Below, piece by piece: positions 1-7,155 of a stretch of DNA of 11,635 nt. Source of the DNA: Nonomuraea sp. (GTDB taxonomy: Bacteria > Actinomycetota > Actinomycetes > Streptosporangiales > Streptosporangiaceae). Every line of letters starts with the position of its first letter. Positions within the stretch are counted from its first letter, which is position 1. The stretch is taken from the NCBI GenBank assembly GCA_013362835.1, contig JABFVJ010000261.1, positions 1 to 11,635 on the forward strand. Direction: 5' to 3'. The position numbers and the translations under genes are program-made. The notes below the pieces were generated by a model. That model saw only the letters and a program-made list of their open reading frames with translations, was not told the origin of the DNA and did no database searches.

Positions 1-356
1 GCGCGCTCGGTGGCGCGCAGGGCGATCCACACCTGCTGCAACGACTCGGCCGGGCCCCGGTAGCCGACGTGCTCGGGGCGTTCGCCGCGTACGTTCGCGA
101 GCGGCCCGTCGACGGCCCTGATCACGTCGGCGAGCGAGATGTTCGCGGCGGGGCGGGCCAGCACATAGCCGCCCTCTGGGCCGCGCTGGCCGCGCACGAG
201 GCCGGCGCGGCGCATCTGGAGCAGGATGTTCTCCAGGTATTTGGGAGGCATGTCCTGTTCCTTGGCGAGCTCACCCACGGTAGTCGGGCCGGCACCGGCT
301 GCGGCGAGTTCAGCGGCGGCGCGGAGGGCGTAGTCGACACGAGCGGAAAGGCGCAT
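1..356 (-). CDS. Rrf2-family transcriptional regulator, C-terminus cut by the window edge
   Basis: This is a DNA-binding regulator of the Rrf2 family; 118 codons are visible. It begins MRLSARVDYALRAAAELAA, the typical Rrf2 opening. A winged helix-turn-helix follows: VGELAKEQDMPPKYLENIL, then LVRGQRGPEGGYVLARP as the wing, where the GxxGGY signature sits. ISLADVIRAVDGP follows, also typical. The ATG is preceded by AGGAGGG at good spacing. The start lies only 8 bp after the stop of the membrane EEP gene, and the ribosome-binding site overlaps that stop region, so the two are probably one transcript. The stretch after VDGP, where IscR/NsrR-type members carry their iron-sulphur cysteines, has no cysteine. 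This member is therefore unlikely to be an Fe-S sensor. Its target and signal are unknown. Confidence 0.9.
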   Translation of the reverse strand, partial: MRLSARVDYALRAAAELAAAGAGPTTVGELAKEQDMPPKYLENILLQMRRAGLVRGQRGPEGGYVLARPAANISLADVIRAVDGPLANVRGERPEHVGYRGPAESLQQVWIALRATER

Positions 357-364
357 GTTCTCGA

Positions 365-2398
365 TTATCCCTCCTGGTCAACACTGGTTAGGCGCAAGGT
401 CGTCAGAACGGGCAGGTGATCCGAATACGGCAGCCGCGGCGCCTGCGCGGAGACGGCCGTCAGTCCCTTGGTGATCAGTACGTGGTCGATGCGTCTGACC
501 GGGGCGTCGGCGGGTGAGGTCATGGGGTCGCCGAGTGCGGTCAGCGGATCGGAGAGACCGGCGGCCTTGAGCACCTCCATGGCCGGGTCGGACGGCTCGG
601 TGTTGAGGTCTCCCGCGAGGATCACGGGTCTCTTGACCGGCTCGCCCGCGCCCGCCGGGCGGTGGCCCGCCTCGTCGGCGTCCCGGCCCGCGGCCAGGGC
701 GCGGGCGATCGAGGCGACCTCGGACGCCTGGCCCCCTGGGGCCTGGAGGTGGGTGTTGACGATGCCGACCTCCCTGCCCCCGACCTCCAGGACGATCGCC
801 TGGGCCTGGGCGCCGGTCGGGTAGTCGTGCGCGCCCAGCGGGTGGGAGTGCACCTGCTTGACCGGGAGGTTGGTGAGCAGCGCGTCGCCCCACACGTTGT
901 CGGCGGCGCGGCCGAAGTAGTAGCGCATGCCGAGGCCGCGGGCGATCCTGGCCAGGTCGTCGTGGCCGCCGTTGAGCAGCCAGCCGCGGTCGACCTCGCT
1001 GAGCAGGACGACGTCCGGCTTCTGGGACGCGGCCCACGACGCGATCTTGTCGAGCGACAGGCGTCCGTCGAGGCCGTAGCCCATGCGGATGTTGTACGCG
1101 ATCAGCGTGAAGGTGTCGGCCTGCCTGGCCCGTACGGACGGGCCCGGGGGAGTGGAGAGCCCGGTGAGCCCGAGGACGAGCGCCAGGGCGGCGAACGCCG
1201 GTATGTACGGCAGGCGGATGGGGCCGATGGTCGCCGGGTGCCGGACGATCGCGGTGATCACGGTGGTGGCGGCGATCAGCCCCGCGACCAGGATCAGGAT
1301 CGCGCCGTTGGGGAAGCCGAGGTCGAGGTCGTAGGCCGCGTAGTAGGCGAACAGGCCGACCAGGAAGATCAGACCGCCGCCGAGCACCGCTGGTCCCGGC
1401 CGTCTGGACGACGGGTACTCGGGTCTGACCGTGCCGGAGAGCAGGGAGGCGAGCGAAAGGATCAGGAGTGCGCTGAGGGGGAACCGGAATGACGTGGTCG
1501 GCATGACGAAGAGCACGGTGAAGGCGATGAGCAGGACGCCGGCGAAGGCGTCGAAGATCGGCGCGGCCAGGATGCCGATCGTCTGCACCACGGCGAAGAC
1601 GAGCACGACGGTCAGCAGGGCGGCGCTGAGCAGGGCCTCCCAGAACGGCAGTGGGCCGTCGCTCGCCTTGGCCCAGCCGGTGAACGCCACGCCCATCAGC
1701 AGCATCGCCGGGCCGAGCAGGAACCAGGTCAGGGCCGGCGCCCGGTCCACAACTGCGGAAACGGACGCGCCAGAGGCCGCGCCGAGGGAGGCGCCGGAGG
1801 ACGCGCCAGGGGACGCGCCAGGGGACGCGCCAGGGGACGCGGCAGGGGACGCGGCAGCGGCTGCGTCCGGGGCGGTGCCAGGGGGCGTGGCGGCGGGGGT
1901 GGGCGGGGGAGAGGGGCGGAGCAGGGGCAAGAAGGCGGCGCAGAGGGCGAGGGTGGCGAGCCAGGGGAGCGGGCCGTCGCGCCAGACCAGGTCCACGCCG
2001 TCCAGCAGCAGGTGGACGAGCATCGACAGCGACAGCCCGCCCATGATGCCGACCGGCACCGCCCGGCGGGGGACCGTGCAGGCGCAGCCGTACAGGAAGA
2101 CCAGGCCCGCGGTGACGCCGGCGGAGGCGACGTACAGCTGGGAGAGGCCCGCCTGCAGCAGGAGCCGGGCCAGGACCAGTGCCACCGCGCCGCCGATCAG
2201 GGCGTGGCGCGGCTTGGCCAGGAGCGCGAGGAACGGCAGGATGAACCAGGCGGCGGCGTAGAGGCCCATCAGCTCCGGCGGCGTCTCGCCGGCGCGTCCG
2301 AAGAGCGTGATCAACGACGGGAGGAAGACCCTCAACACGTCGAACAGCAGCACGATACCGAGCGCGAGCATGATCGCCGGACCCCGGGGGATGGTCAT
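365..2398 (-). CDS. Multi-pass membrane protein with C-terminal endonuclease/exonuclease/phosphatase domain
   Basis: This 677-residue protein joins a polytopic membrane part to a DNase I-like EEP hydrolase. I count six hydrophobic helices in residues 8-160, a Pro/Ala/Ser/Gly-rich linker at about 161-220, and seven more helices ending near 415. The EEP domain fills 429-677. Its metal and catalytic residues are visible: Asn436 (AYNIR), Glu468 (LLSEVD), His550 (NTHLQ), Asp597/Asn599 (GDLNTEPSD), Asp638-His639 (RIDHV) and Asp660-His661 (SDHLPV). Positive charges (KPRH, PRR, SSRRPG, VRHP) fall on alternate loops. That predicts N-terminus inside, linker inside and EEP domain outside. The family includes nucleases, phosphodiesterases and sphingomyelinases, so the substrate cannot be named; an exposed phosphoester such as a lipid head group or DNA is plausible. 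ATG start with GAGGA upstream. It is divergent from the first ROK gene and probably co-transcribed with the Rrf2 gene. Confidence 0.88.
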   Translation of the reverse strand: MTIPRGPAIMLALGIVLLFDVLRVFLPSLITLFGRAGETPPELMGLYAAAWFILPFLALLAKPRHALIGGAVALVLARLLLQAGLSQLYVASAGVTAGLVFLYGCACTVPRRAVPVGIMGGLSLSMLVHLLLDGVDLVWRDGPLPWLATLALCAAFLPLLRPSPPPTPAATPPGTAPDAAAAASPAASPGASPGASPGASSGASLGAASGASVSAVVDRAPALTWFLLGPAMLLMGVAFTGWAKASDGPLPFWEALLSAALLTVVLVFAVVQTIGILAAPIFDAFAGVLLIAFTVLFVMPTTSFRFPLSALLILSLASLLSGTVRPEYPSSRRPGPAVLGGGLIFLVGLFAYYAAYDLDLGFPNGAILILVAGLIAATTVITAIVRHPATIGPIRLPYIPAFAALALVLGLTGLSTPPGPSVRARQADTFTLIAYNIRMGYGLDGRLSLDKIASWAASQKPDVVLLSEVDRGWLLNGGHDDLARIARGLGMRYYFGRAADNVWGDALLTNLPVKQVHSHPLGAHDYPTGAQAQAIVLEVGGREVGIVNTHLQAPGGQASEVASIARALAAGRDADEAGHRPAGAGEPVKRPVILAGDLNTEPSDPAMEVLKAAGLSDPLTALGDPMTSPADAPVRRIDHVLITKGLTAVSAQAPRLPYSDHLPVLTTLRLTSVDQEG
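1763..1858. repeat. Eight 12-bp tandem repeats inside the EEP gene linker
   Basis: Eight consecutive 12-base units cover 1763-1858. The core units at 1799-1834 are exact copies of GGACGCGCCAGG. The next two differ by one or two bases, and the three units before 1799 are more degenerate. Read on the minus strand, each unit encodes one Pro-Gly-Ala-Ser-like tetrapeptide. The array therefore forms the flexible part of the predicted cytoplasmic linker. Because the unit is a multiple of three, copy number can change without breaking the frame. Confidence 0.9.
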
Positions 2399-2487
2399 GA
2401 GGCATCCTCGTGTTCGCGTCCGGTGATATGCAAGAGCTGGAGCGCTAAACTTCCAACAACCTTTTCGATTTGACGGTGGGATTAAGT
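2399..2487. promoter_or_regulatory. Divergent control region between the EEP gene and the first ROK gene
   Basis: These 89 bp must hold promoters for both outward-facing genes. The stretch 2446-2468 is A/T-richer than its surroundings. It contains TAAACT followed by AACAA, which resembles part of the candidate operator region before the second ROK gene (TAAACTAACAA at 8550-8560). On the plus strand GGTGGG at 2475-2480 is a suitable ribosome-binding site for the GTG at 2488. No -10/-35 pair is convincing on either strand. TTGACG at 2470-2475 looks like a -35 box, but it would put the transcription start inside the coding region. Confidence 0.45.
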
Positions 2488-3669
2488 GTGGAGCGTCGCC
2501 CTGGTGTGCCCAGACTTCTCCGGGAGATCAACGATCGGGCCGCGCTGGAGCTGTTGCTCGCCACCGGCCCCATGACCAGAGGGCAGATCGGCGATCTGAC
2601 CGGTCTGTCCAAGGTGACCGCCTCCCAGACGCTCGCGCGCCTTGAGGAACGCGGCCTGGTCGAGGTGGTCGGCGCGCAGGCGGGCGGACGCGGCCCCAAC
2701 GCTGCCCTGTATTCGGTGATCCCCTCCAGCGCGTACGTCGCCGGTCTGGAGGTCGGCCCCGGGCTGATCTCCACGGCGGTCGCCGACATCCACGGCCGCA
2801 CGGTCGCCGAGGTCACCGTCGACCCCGAAGGCCACGACGACCCGGTCGCCGCCGTCCACGGCGCGATCGTCAAGGCCTGCCGCAGCGCCAAGGTCAGCCT
2901 GGCCAGGCTGCGCGGCGTGGTCATCGGCACCCCTGGCGTGGTCGATCCGCGCAGCGGCGACGTGCGCTTCTCCTTCGACCTGCCGGGCTGGCACGAGGGC
3001 ATCCACGAGGCCCTGGCCGGCGACCTGCGGCGCCAGGTGACGATCGAGAACGACGTCAACCTCGCCGCCATCGCCGAGCACGCCGACGGCGCGGCCAAGG
3101 GCGTCGAGGACTTCGTCCTGGTGTGGGCGAGCCGGGGGCTCGGCATGGCCGTCATGCTGGGCGGCAAGCTGCACCGGGGGCGTTCGGGCAGCGCGGGCGA
3201 GATCGGCTACCTGCCGGTGCCCGGCGTCCCGCTCCCGGAGGACATCCGTACGATGCCGGGGCGGCTGCCGTCGCTGGCGGGCGGCCTGCAGTCGCTGGTC
3301 AGCGCCGAGGCGGTGGCCGAGCTGGCCCAGGGCTACGGGTTCGCGGCCGGGAGCGCCGGCGAGTGCGTCGAGGTCGCGGTGGCGGCCGGGGCGCGCGGCG
3401 AGCCGATGCTCGACGAGATCGCCCACCGGCTGGCGCTGGGCGTGGCGGCGGTGTGCGTGATCCTCGACCCGGGGCTGGTCGTGCTGGCCGGGGAGGTGGG
3501 CCACGGCGGGGGCTCGGCGCTGACCTCCCGGGTGGAGGAGGCCGTGGCGCGGATCTGCCCGGTTCGGCCGCAGGTGGTGACCACGGAGGTGGCCCACGAG
3601 AACCCGGTGCTGCGCGGGGCCGTGCTGGCCGCGCTGGACCAGGCACGCGAGGAACTCCTCGCGCCCTGA
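2488..3669 (+). CDS. ROK-family transcriptional repressor (NagC/Mlc/XylR type), first paralogue
   Basis: This 393-residue regulator has an N-terminal winged helix-turn-helix (residues 15-60, recognition helix in TGLSKVTASQTLARLEERG) and a C-terminal ROK sugar-binding domain (IGTPGVVDPRSGDVRF, IENDVN at 186-191, SAGEIG). The GTG at 2488 is preferred over the TTG at 2470. It lines up with the ATG of the paralogue at 8616, and GGTGGG lies seven bases upstream. The ATP loop DxGGT of ROK kinases is missing (GLEVGPGLIS instead). The zinc motif is also missing: the usual His after GEIG is Tyr241 and no CxCG/C triad follows. It is therefore a regulator rather than a kinase, and it lacks the zinc site known from NagC and Mlc. 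It converges on the GH3 gene. The ligand is probably an amino sugar or its phosphate, inferred from the neighbours. Confidence 0.9.
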   Translation: MERRPGVPRLLREINDRAALELLLATGPMTRGQIGDLTGLSKVTASQTLARLEERGLVEVVGAQAGGRGPNAALYSVIPSSAYVAGLEVGPGLISTAVADIHGRTVAEVTVDPEGHDDPVAAVHGAIVKACRSAKVSLARLRGVVIGTPGVVDPRSGDVRFSFDLPGWHEGIHEALAGDLRRQVTIENDVNLAAIAEHADGAAKGVEDFVLVWASRGLGMAVMLGGKLHRGRSGSAGEIGYLPVPGVPLPEDIRTMPGRLPSLAGGLQSLVSAEAVAELAQGYGFAAGSAGECVEVAVAAGARGEPMLDEIAHRLALGVAAVCVILDPGLVVLAGEVGHGGGSALTSRVEEAVARICPVRPQVVTTEVAHENPVLRGAVLAALDQAREELLAP

Positions 3670-3765
3670 TCCAGCGGGCGTGGGTGAGCGCTCACATGAG
3701 ATCCAGCGCGGCCGTGGTGAGGGCTCACACGAGATCCAGCGCGGCCGTGGTGAGCGCTCACATGA
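3668..3765. repeat. Array of three 32-33 bp direct repeats, each with a GTGAGCGCTCAC-type palindrome
   Basis: Three direct repeats begin at 3668, 3700 and 3733, each opening GATCCAGCG and closing GTGAGCGCTCACATGA or a near copy. The second and third differ at two positions; the first is one base shorter. The 12-base palindromes lie at 3684-3695, 3717-3728 (one central mismatch, GTGAGGGCTCAC) and 3750-3761, exactly 33 bp apart, about three helical turns. A related TGAGCG-GG-CGCTCA follows at 3763-3776 and overlaps the GH3 stop codon. The array fills the gap between two convergent genes. The palindromes have no loop, and no T-run follows them, so they look more like protein-binding sites than intrinsic terminators. 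The core equals the centre of the idealised symmetric lac operator, a LacI-family type of site, but no LacI-family gene is in the window. Confidence 0.85.
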
Positions 3766-3773
3766 GCGGGCGC

Positions 3774-5213
3774 TCAGGCGGTGAGCAGTTCCACGGCGGC
3801 CTGGGCGTTGGCCCTGGCCGCCCCGTACGTGGCGATGTAGGCCGCGCTGTCGGGCTGCCACACGGGCAGGCCCATCTCGATCACGGTCGCGTCCTGGCGG
3901 GCCGCCACCAGCGCGGTGACCAGTTCCTGGCTCGCCTGGTAGCGGTGGGCGTCCTTGACCACGATGACCAGCGACCGGTTCGCGGCCTTGGCCAGCAGGG
4001 CGTGGACGTCGGCGGCCGCGGGCTCGACCCGGACGATCTCGGCGTCCGGCAGCCACGGGCCCACGCCCCATGGCACGTTCCCCACGGCGATCGTGGGCGG
4101 GGTGTCCACCTCGATCACCAGGGGTTCCACCAGGGGCTCCGTCGCACCGGTCAGCCGCACGGCCCGGCGGGCGGCGTGCAGGCCGACCACGTTCTGCTCG
4201 GCGGCGACCTCCTCGTGCGCGCCGAACCACTCGCTCAGCGCGCGCGTCCGGTCGGCCGCCTCCTCCAGCCTGGCCAGAGGCAGGCGGCCCTCGGTCACCG
4301 CGGCGACGATCTCCGCGATGACTCGCTGGACGTCGTCCTCGCCGGGGATCGGGCCGAGGCAGATCAGGTCCGAGCCGGCCGCGAGCGTCAGCACGGCGCC
4401 GTTGGCCAGGCCGACGCTCTTGGTGATGGCGTGCATGTCCAGCGCGTCCGTGATGACCACGCCGTCGTAGCCGAGCTCGCCCCTGAGGAGCCCGGTCAGC
4501 GCGGCGGGCGACAGGGTGGCCGGGGTGTCCCCGGTCACCACCGGCACCGCCACGTGCGCGGTCATCACGGTTTTCGCGCCGGCCTCGATCGCCGCGCGGA
4601 ACGGCGCGAGCTCGCGGGCCCGCAGCACGTCCAGGCCGACGTCCACGACGGGCACGGCCAGGTGGGAGTCCACCCGGGTGGCGCCGTGGCCGGGGAAGTG
4701 CTTGACGCAGGCGGCCACGTTCACCGACTGCAGCCCCTGTACGGCCGCGACCGTGTGCCTGGCCACCAGCGCCGCGTCGGCGCCGAACGACCTGGTCCCG
4801 ATCACGGGGTTGTCGGCCTCGGTGTTGACGTCGGCGCTCGGGGCCAGGTCCACGTTGATGCCGCAGGCGGCCAGCTCGGACCCGATGGCCGCGTAGACCC
4901 GGCGGGTCAGCTCGACGTCGTCGACCGCCCCCAGCGCCGCGTTGCCCGGGTACGGGCTCCCGACGTGGTAGGCCAGCCTGGTGACGTCCCCGCCCTCCTC
5001 GTCGAGCGAGATGACGGGCTCACCGGAGGCGCGCAGCGCGTCGGTGAGCGACCTGACCTGGCCGGGGCCGGCGACGTTGAACCCGAAGAGCGTCACGCCG
5101 CCCAGGCCGTTGTCCAGCTCACGCAGCACCCAGTCGGGCGCCGTGGTGCCCTGGAAGGCGACGAGCAGCGTGCCGGCCGCGAGGCGACGCAGCCCCCGAT
5201 CACTCTGACTCAT
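3774..5213 (-). CDS. Cytoplasmic GH3 beta-N-acetylglucosaminidase (NagZ-like)
   Basis: This glycoside hydrolase family 3 enzyme removes terminal beta-linked N-acetylglucosamine from short oligosaccharides or muropeptides. The catalytic barrel covers about residues 10-340. It shows SLDEEGG at 69-75 (substrate Asp71), Arg141, KHFPGHG at 171-177, and the dyad Asp182-Ser-His184, where His184 would be the acid/base. VITDALDM contains the nucleophile Asp256. The KHFPGHG...DSH signature marks the N-acetylglucosaminidase branch rather than beta-glucosidases. Some members of this branch act as phosphorylases, so that is possible. A second domain of about 130 residues follows to 479, making it longer than Gram-negative NagZ (about 340). 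There is no signal peptide, so it acts inside the cell on imported sugar. The ATG has GAGGAG only two bases away, a tight spacing. It is the last gene of the transport operon, 78 bp after permease 2 and behind a hairpin. Confidence 0.92.
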   Translation of the reverse strand: MSQSDRGLRRLAAGTLLVAFQGTTAPDWVLRELDNGLGGVTLFGFNVAGPGQVRSLTDALRASGEPVISLDEEGGDVTRLAYHVGSPYPGNAALGAVDDVELTRRVYAAIGSELAACGINVDLAPSADVNTEADNPVIGTRSFGADAALVARHTVAAVQGLQSVNVAACVKHFPGHGATRVDSHLAVPVVDVGLDVLRARELAPFRAAIEAGAKTVMTAHVAVPVVTGDTPATLSPAALTGLLRGELGYDGVVITDALDMHAITKSVGLANGAVLTLAAGSDLICLGPIPGEDDVQRVIAEIVAAVTEGRLPLARLEEAADRTRALSEWFGAHEEVAAEQNVVGLHAARRAVRLTGATEPLVEPLVIEVDTPPTIAVGNVPWGVGPWLPDAEIVRVEPAAADVHALLAKAANRSLVIVVKDAHRYQASQELVTALVAARQDATVIEMGLPVWQPDSAAYIATYGAARANAQAAVELLTA

Positions 5214-5245
5214 GGCTCCTCATCAGTTGAATGACGGCACGGTCC

Positions 5246-5275
5246 GATGCGGCCCGGACCAGTCCGGGCCGCATC
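5246..5275 (-). terminator. Strong inverted repeat between permease 2 and the GH3 gene (attenuator or mRNA stabiliser)
   Basis: GATGCGGCCCGGAC (5246-5259) and its exact reverse complement GTCCGGGCCGCATC (5262-5275) are separated by two bases, giving a GC-rich stem of up to 14 bp (about 12-13 once a loop forms). No T-run follows on the minus strand. Only 32 bp separate it from the GH3 start, too little for a normal promoter plus leader. The GH3 gene is therefore probably reached by read-through. The hairpin may lower GH3 expression relative to the permeases, or protect the upstream mRNA. A competing 6 bp stem (GGTCCG at 5241-5246 with CGGACC at 5255-5260) shares bases with it. Confidence 0.6.
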
Positions 5276-5291
5276 AGGGAATCCGTGCCTG

Positions 5292-6143
5292 CTACCCCTT
5301 CACGGCACCGGCCGTGAGGCCGGTGACCATGCGGCGTTGTACCAGCAGGAAGAAGACGACCACCGGAAGGGTCATCAGGGTGGAGCCGGCCATGATGGCG
5401 CCCCAGTCGACGCCCTTCTGGCCGAAGAAGTACTGCAGGGCGACCGGCATCGTGTACCCCTCGGACCCCGACATCAGGTAGAGGGCGAAGACGAGATCGT
5501 TCCACGCGGTGATGAAGGAGAAGATGCTCGTGGCCACCAGACCCGGCGCGACCAGCGGGAACAGCACCTTCCAGAACGTGGTCATCCGGCTCGCGCCGTC
5601 GATCCAGGCCGCTTCCTCCAGCGTGCGCGGCACCGCGGCCACGAACGTGCGCAACATCCAGATGCCGAACGGCAGCGTGAGCGCGACCTGGGTGATGATC
5701 AGCCCGAGGAGCTGGTCACCGAGGCCGACCCGCTTGACCATCATGTACAGCGGGATGAGCAGGCCCTCCGACGGCAACATCTGCACGATCAGCAGCACGA
5801 CCAGGAACGTGCCCCGGCCCTTGAAGCGGAAGCGGGCGATGGCCGTGGCCGACAGCAGCGCGAAGATCGAGCCGATGAGCACGGTGCCGAGCGCCACGAC
5901 CGCGCTGTTGCGCATGTAGAGCCAGATGGAGTTGCTGGCCACGCCCTCCGTCAGCACCTTCTCGAAGTGGTCGAAGGTGAAGTGCGTCGGGAACGGGATG
6001 AACTCCGTCGTGAAGATCTGGTCGTTCTCCTTGAAACCGGTGGAGACCATCCAGTACACGGGGAAGACCGCGTACAGGAAGACCAGGACACCGGCGGTGT
6101 TCAGGAGGATCTTCCCGAGCCTCTTGCGAGCGAGCGGGGTCAC
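5292..6143 (-). CDS. Carbohydrate ABC transporter permease 2 (MalG type)
   Basis: This 283-residue inner-membrane permease of the CUT1 sugar family pairs with permease 1 to form the channel. It has six hydrophobic segments: one near residues 13-33, then five from about 80 to 272. The cytoplasmic EAA loop that docks the ATPase reads EEAAWIDGASRMTTFWKVLFPL (Glu177, Ala178, Ala179, Asp182, Gly183). The tail QRRMVTGLTAGAVKG is typical of MalG-like proteins. The GTG start overlaps the stop of permease 1 by four bases (GTGA), and AGGAGG lies just upstream, so the two are translationally coupled. The reading frame stays open well upstream of this start, but that part merely shadows permease 1. The substrate is inferred from the operon: an N-acetylglucosamine oligosaccharide. 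Confidence 0.95.
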   Translation of the reverse strand: MTPLARKRLGKILLNTAGVLVFLYAVFPVYWMVSTGFKENDQIFTTEFIPFPTHFTFDHFEKVLTEGVASNSIWLYMRNSAVVALGTVLIGSIFALLSATAIARFRFKGRGTFLVVLLIVQMLPSEGLLIPLYMMVKRVGLGDQLLGLIITQVALTLPFGIWMLRTFVAAVPRTLEEAAWIDGASRMTTFWKVLFPLVAPGLVATSIFSFITAWNDLVFALYLMSGSEGYTMPVALQYFFGQKGVDWGAIMAGSTLMTLPVVVFFLLVQRRMVTGLTAGAVKG

Positions 6144-7153
6144 ATCTCCTCCTGCTTCACGATCTGCCGGACGTACGCGACGGTGATGATCAGAAGGATG
6201 ATCGTCAGCACGATGGAGATCGCCGCGCCCGTGCCCAGCTTCTGCGGGGGTTTGAACGCCTCCGCGACCGAGTACATGGACAGGTTGAAGCCGTCGCGGT
6301 TGGTCGGGCCGTTCATCAGCACGTAGAGCTGGCTGAAGACCTTGAAGTCCCAGATGATCGACAGGATCGTCAGGACGGCGAAGACCGGCTTGAGCAGCGG
6401 CAGGGTGATCTTCCTGAAGGTCCGCCACGCCCCCGAGCCGTCGACCCGCGCCGCCTCGTACAGCTCGGCGGGGATGCCCTTGAGCCCGGCGAGCACCGAG
6501 ACCGCGATGAACGGGAACCCGGCCCACACCACGCAGACGACCAGCGCGACGTAGAGCGGGAAGCTGTCGTTGAGCCAGGGCGTGCCCGTCCAGTCCCGCT
6601 GTCCGGCGGGTGGCGCGGCCAGCCAGTCGGGCAGCAGGTTGAGCGCCCAGTTGACGATGCCGGACTCGGCGTCGAAGAGCGAGCGCCAGATGACGCCCTG
6701 CGCGACCGGCGGCACGGCCCAGGCGAACATGCACCCGATGACCACGACGAAGGACATCTTCCTGCCGAGCTTGTTCAGCAGCACGCCGACCGCGGTGCCC
6801 ACGATCAGGGTCAGGCTGACGGCGACGAAGGCGAACACCACGGTGTTGCGCAGCGCCGACCAGAAGATGTCGTTGGAGAGGATCTTCTCGAAGTTGTCGA
6901 GGCCCACCCATTCGGCCGGCCTGCTTCCCCTGATCTGCGCGAGCCCGACCTTCTGGAAGGCCATCACGCCGAGCTGGAACATCGGGTACAGCAGAAGTCC
7001 CGCGATGACCAGCAGACCGGGGATCAACAGGAGATACGGGATGCTCCACGCGGGCATCCCGCTGGCCTTGCCGGGCGCGCCGCCCTTCTTACGGCGGCGC
7101 CCCGGGGCGGGGGACGAGCCCCTGCCCCGGGTGACCGTAGTCGTGTTCGCCAT
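6140..7153 (-). CDS. Carbohydrate ABC transporter permease 1 (MalF type)
   Basis: This 337-residue CUT1 permease has a basic, Gly/Pro-rich N-terminal tail of about 35 residues (GRRRKKGG), which should stay in the cytoplasm. Transmembrane helices begin at WSIPYLLLIPGLLVIAG. The EAA loop is clear: YEAARVDGSGAWRTFRKITLPL, with Glu233, Ala234, Ala235, Asp238 and Gly239. The ATG is two bases after the stop of the binding-protein gene (TAACGATG). No good Shine-Dalgarno sequence lies before it, so translation is probably coupled to the upstream gene. The gene ends in ATGTGA, shared with the start of permease 2. No ATPase gene is present. In many actinomycetes a shared MsiK-type ATPase encoded elsewhere serves several sugar importers, and that is the likely case here. 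Confidence 0.95.
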   Translation of the reverse strand: MANTTTVTRGRGSSPAPGRRRKKGGAPGKASGMPAWSIPYLLLIPGLLVIAGLLLYPMFQLGVMAFQKVGLAQIRGSRPAEWVGLDNFEKILSNDIFWSALRNTVVFAFVAVSLTLIVGTAVGVLLNKLGRKMSFVVVIGCMFAWAVPPVAQGVIWRSLFDAESGIVNWALNLLPDWLAAPPAGQRDWTGTPWLNDSFPLYVALVVCVVWAGFPFIAVSVLAGLKGIPAELYEAARVDGSGAWRTFRKITLPLLKPVFAVLTILSIIWDFKVFSQLYVLMNGPTNRDGFNLSMYSVAEAFKPPQKLGTGAAISIVLTIILLIITVAYVRQIVKQEEM

Positions 7154-7155
7154 CG

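Noticed and set aside
2470..2487. TTG at 2470 or GTG at 2476 as the start of the first ROK gene
   Set aside because: The GTG at 2488 aligns with the start of the paralogue and has a better-placed ribosome-binding site.
3668..3776. CRISPR array
   Set aside because: The repeats are directly adjacent with no variable spacers, there are only three, and no cas gene is visible.
3123..5234. A 703-codon open frame on the plus strand across the ROK gene end and the GH3 gene
   Set aside because: It is compositionally biased (Gly/Arg/Ala/Val/His/Asp), has no motif, and overlaps two well-supported genes in other frames.
6144..7049. N-terminal extension of permease 2 through the permease 1 gene
   Set aside because: The extra frame is an Arg/Gly-rich shadow of permease 1. 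The GTG at 6143 gives a standard-length MalG-type protein.
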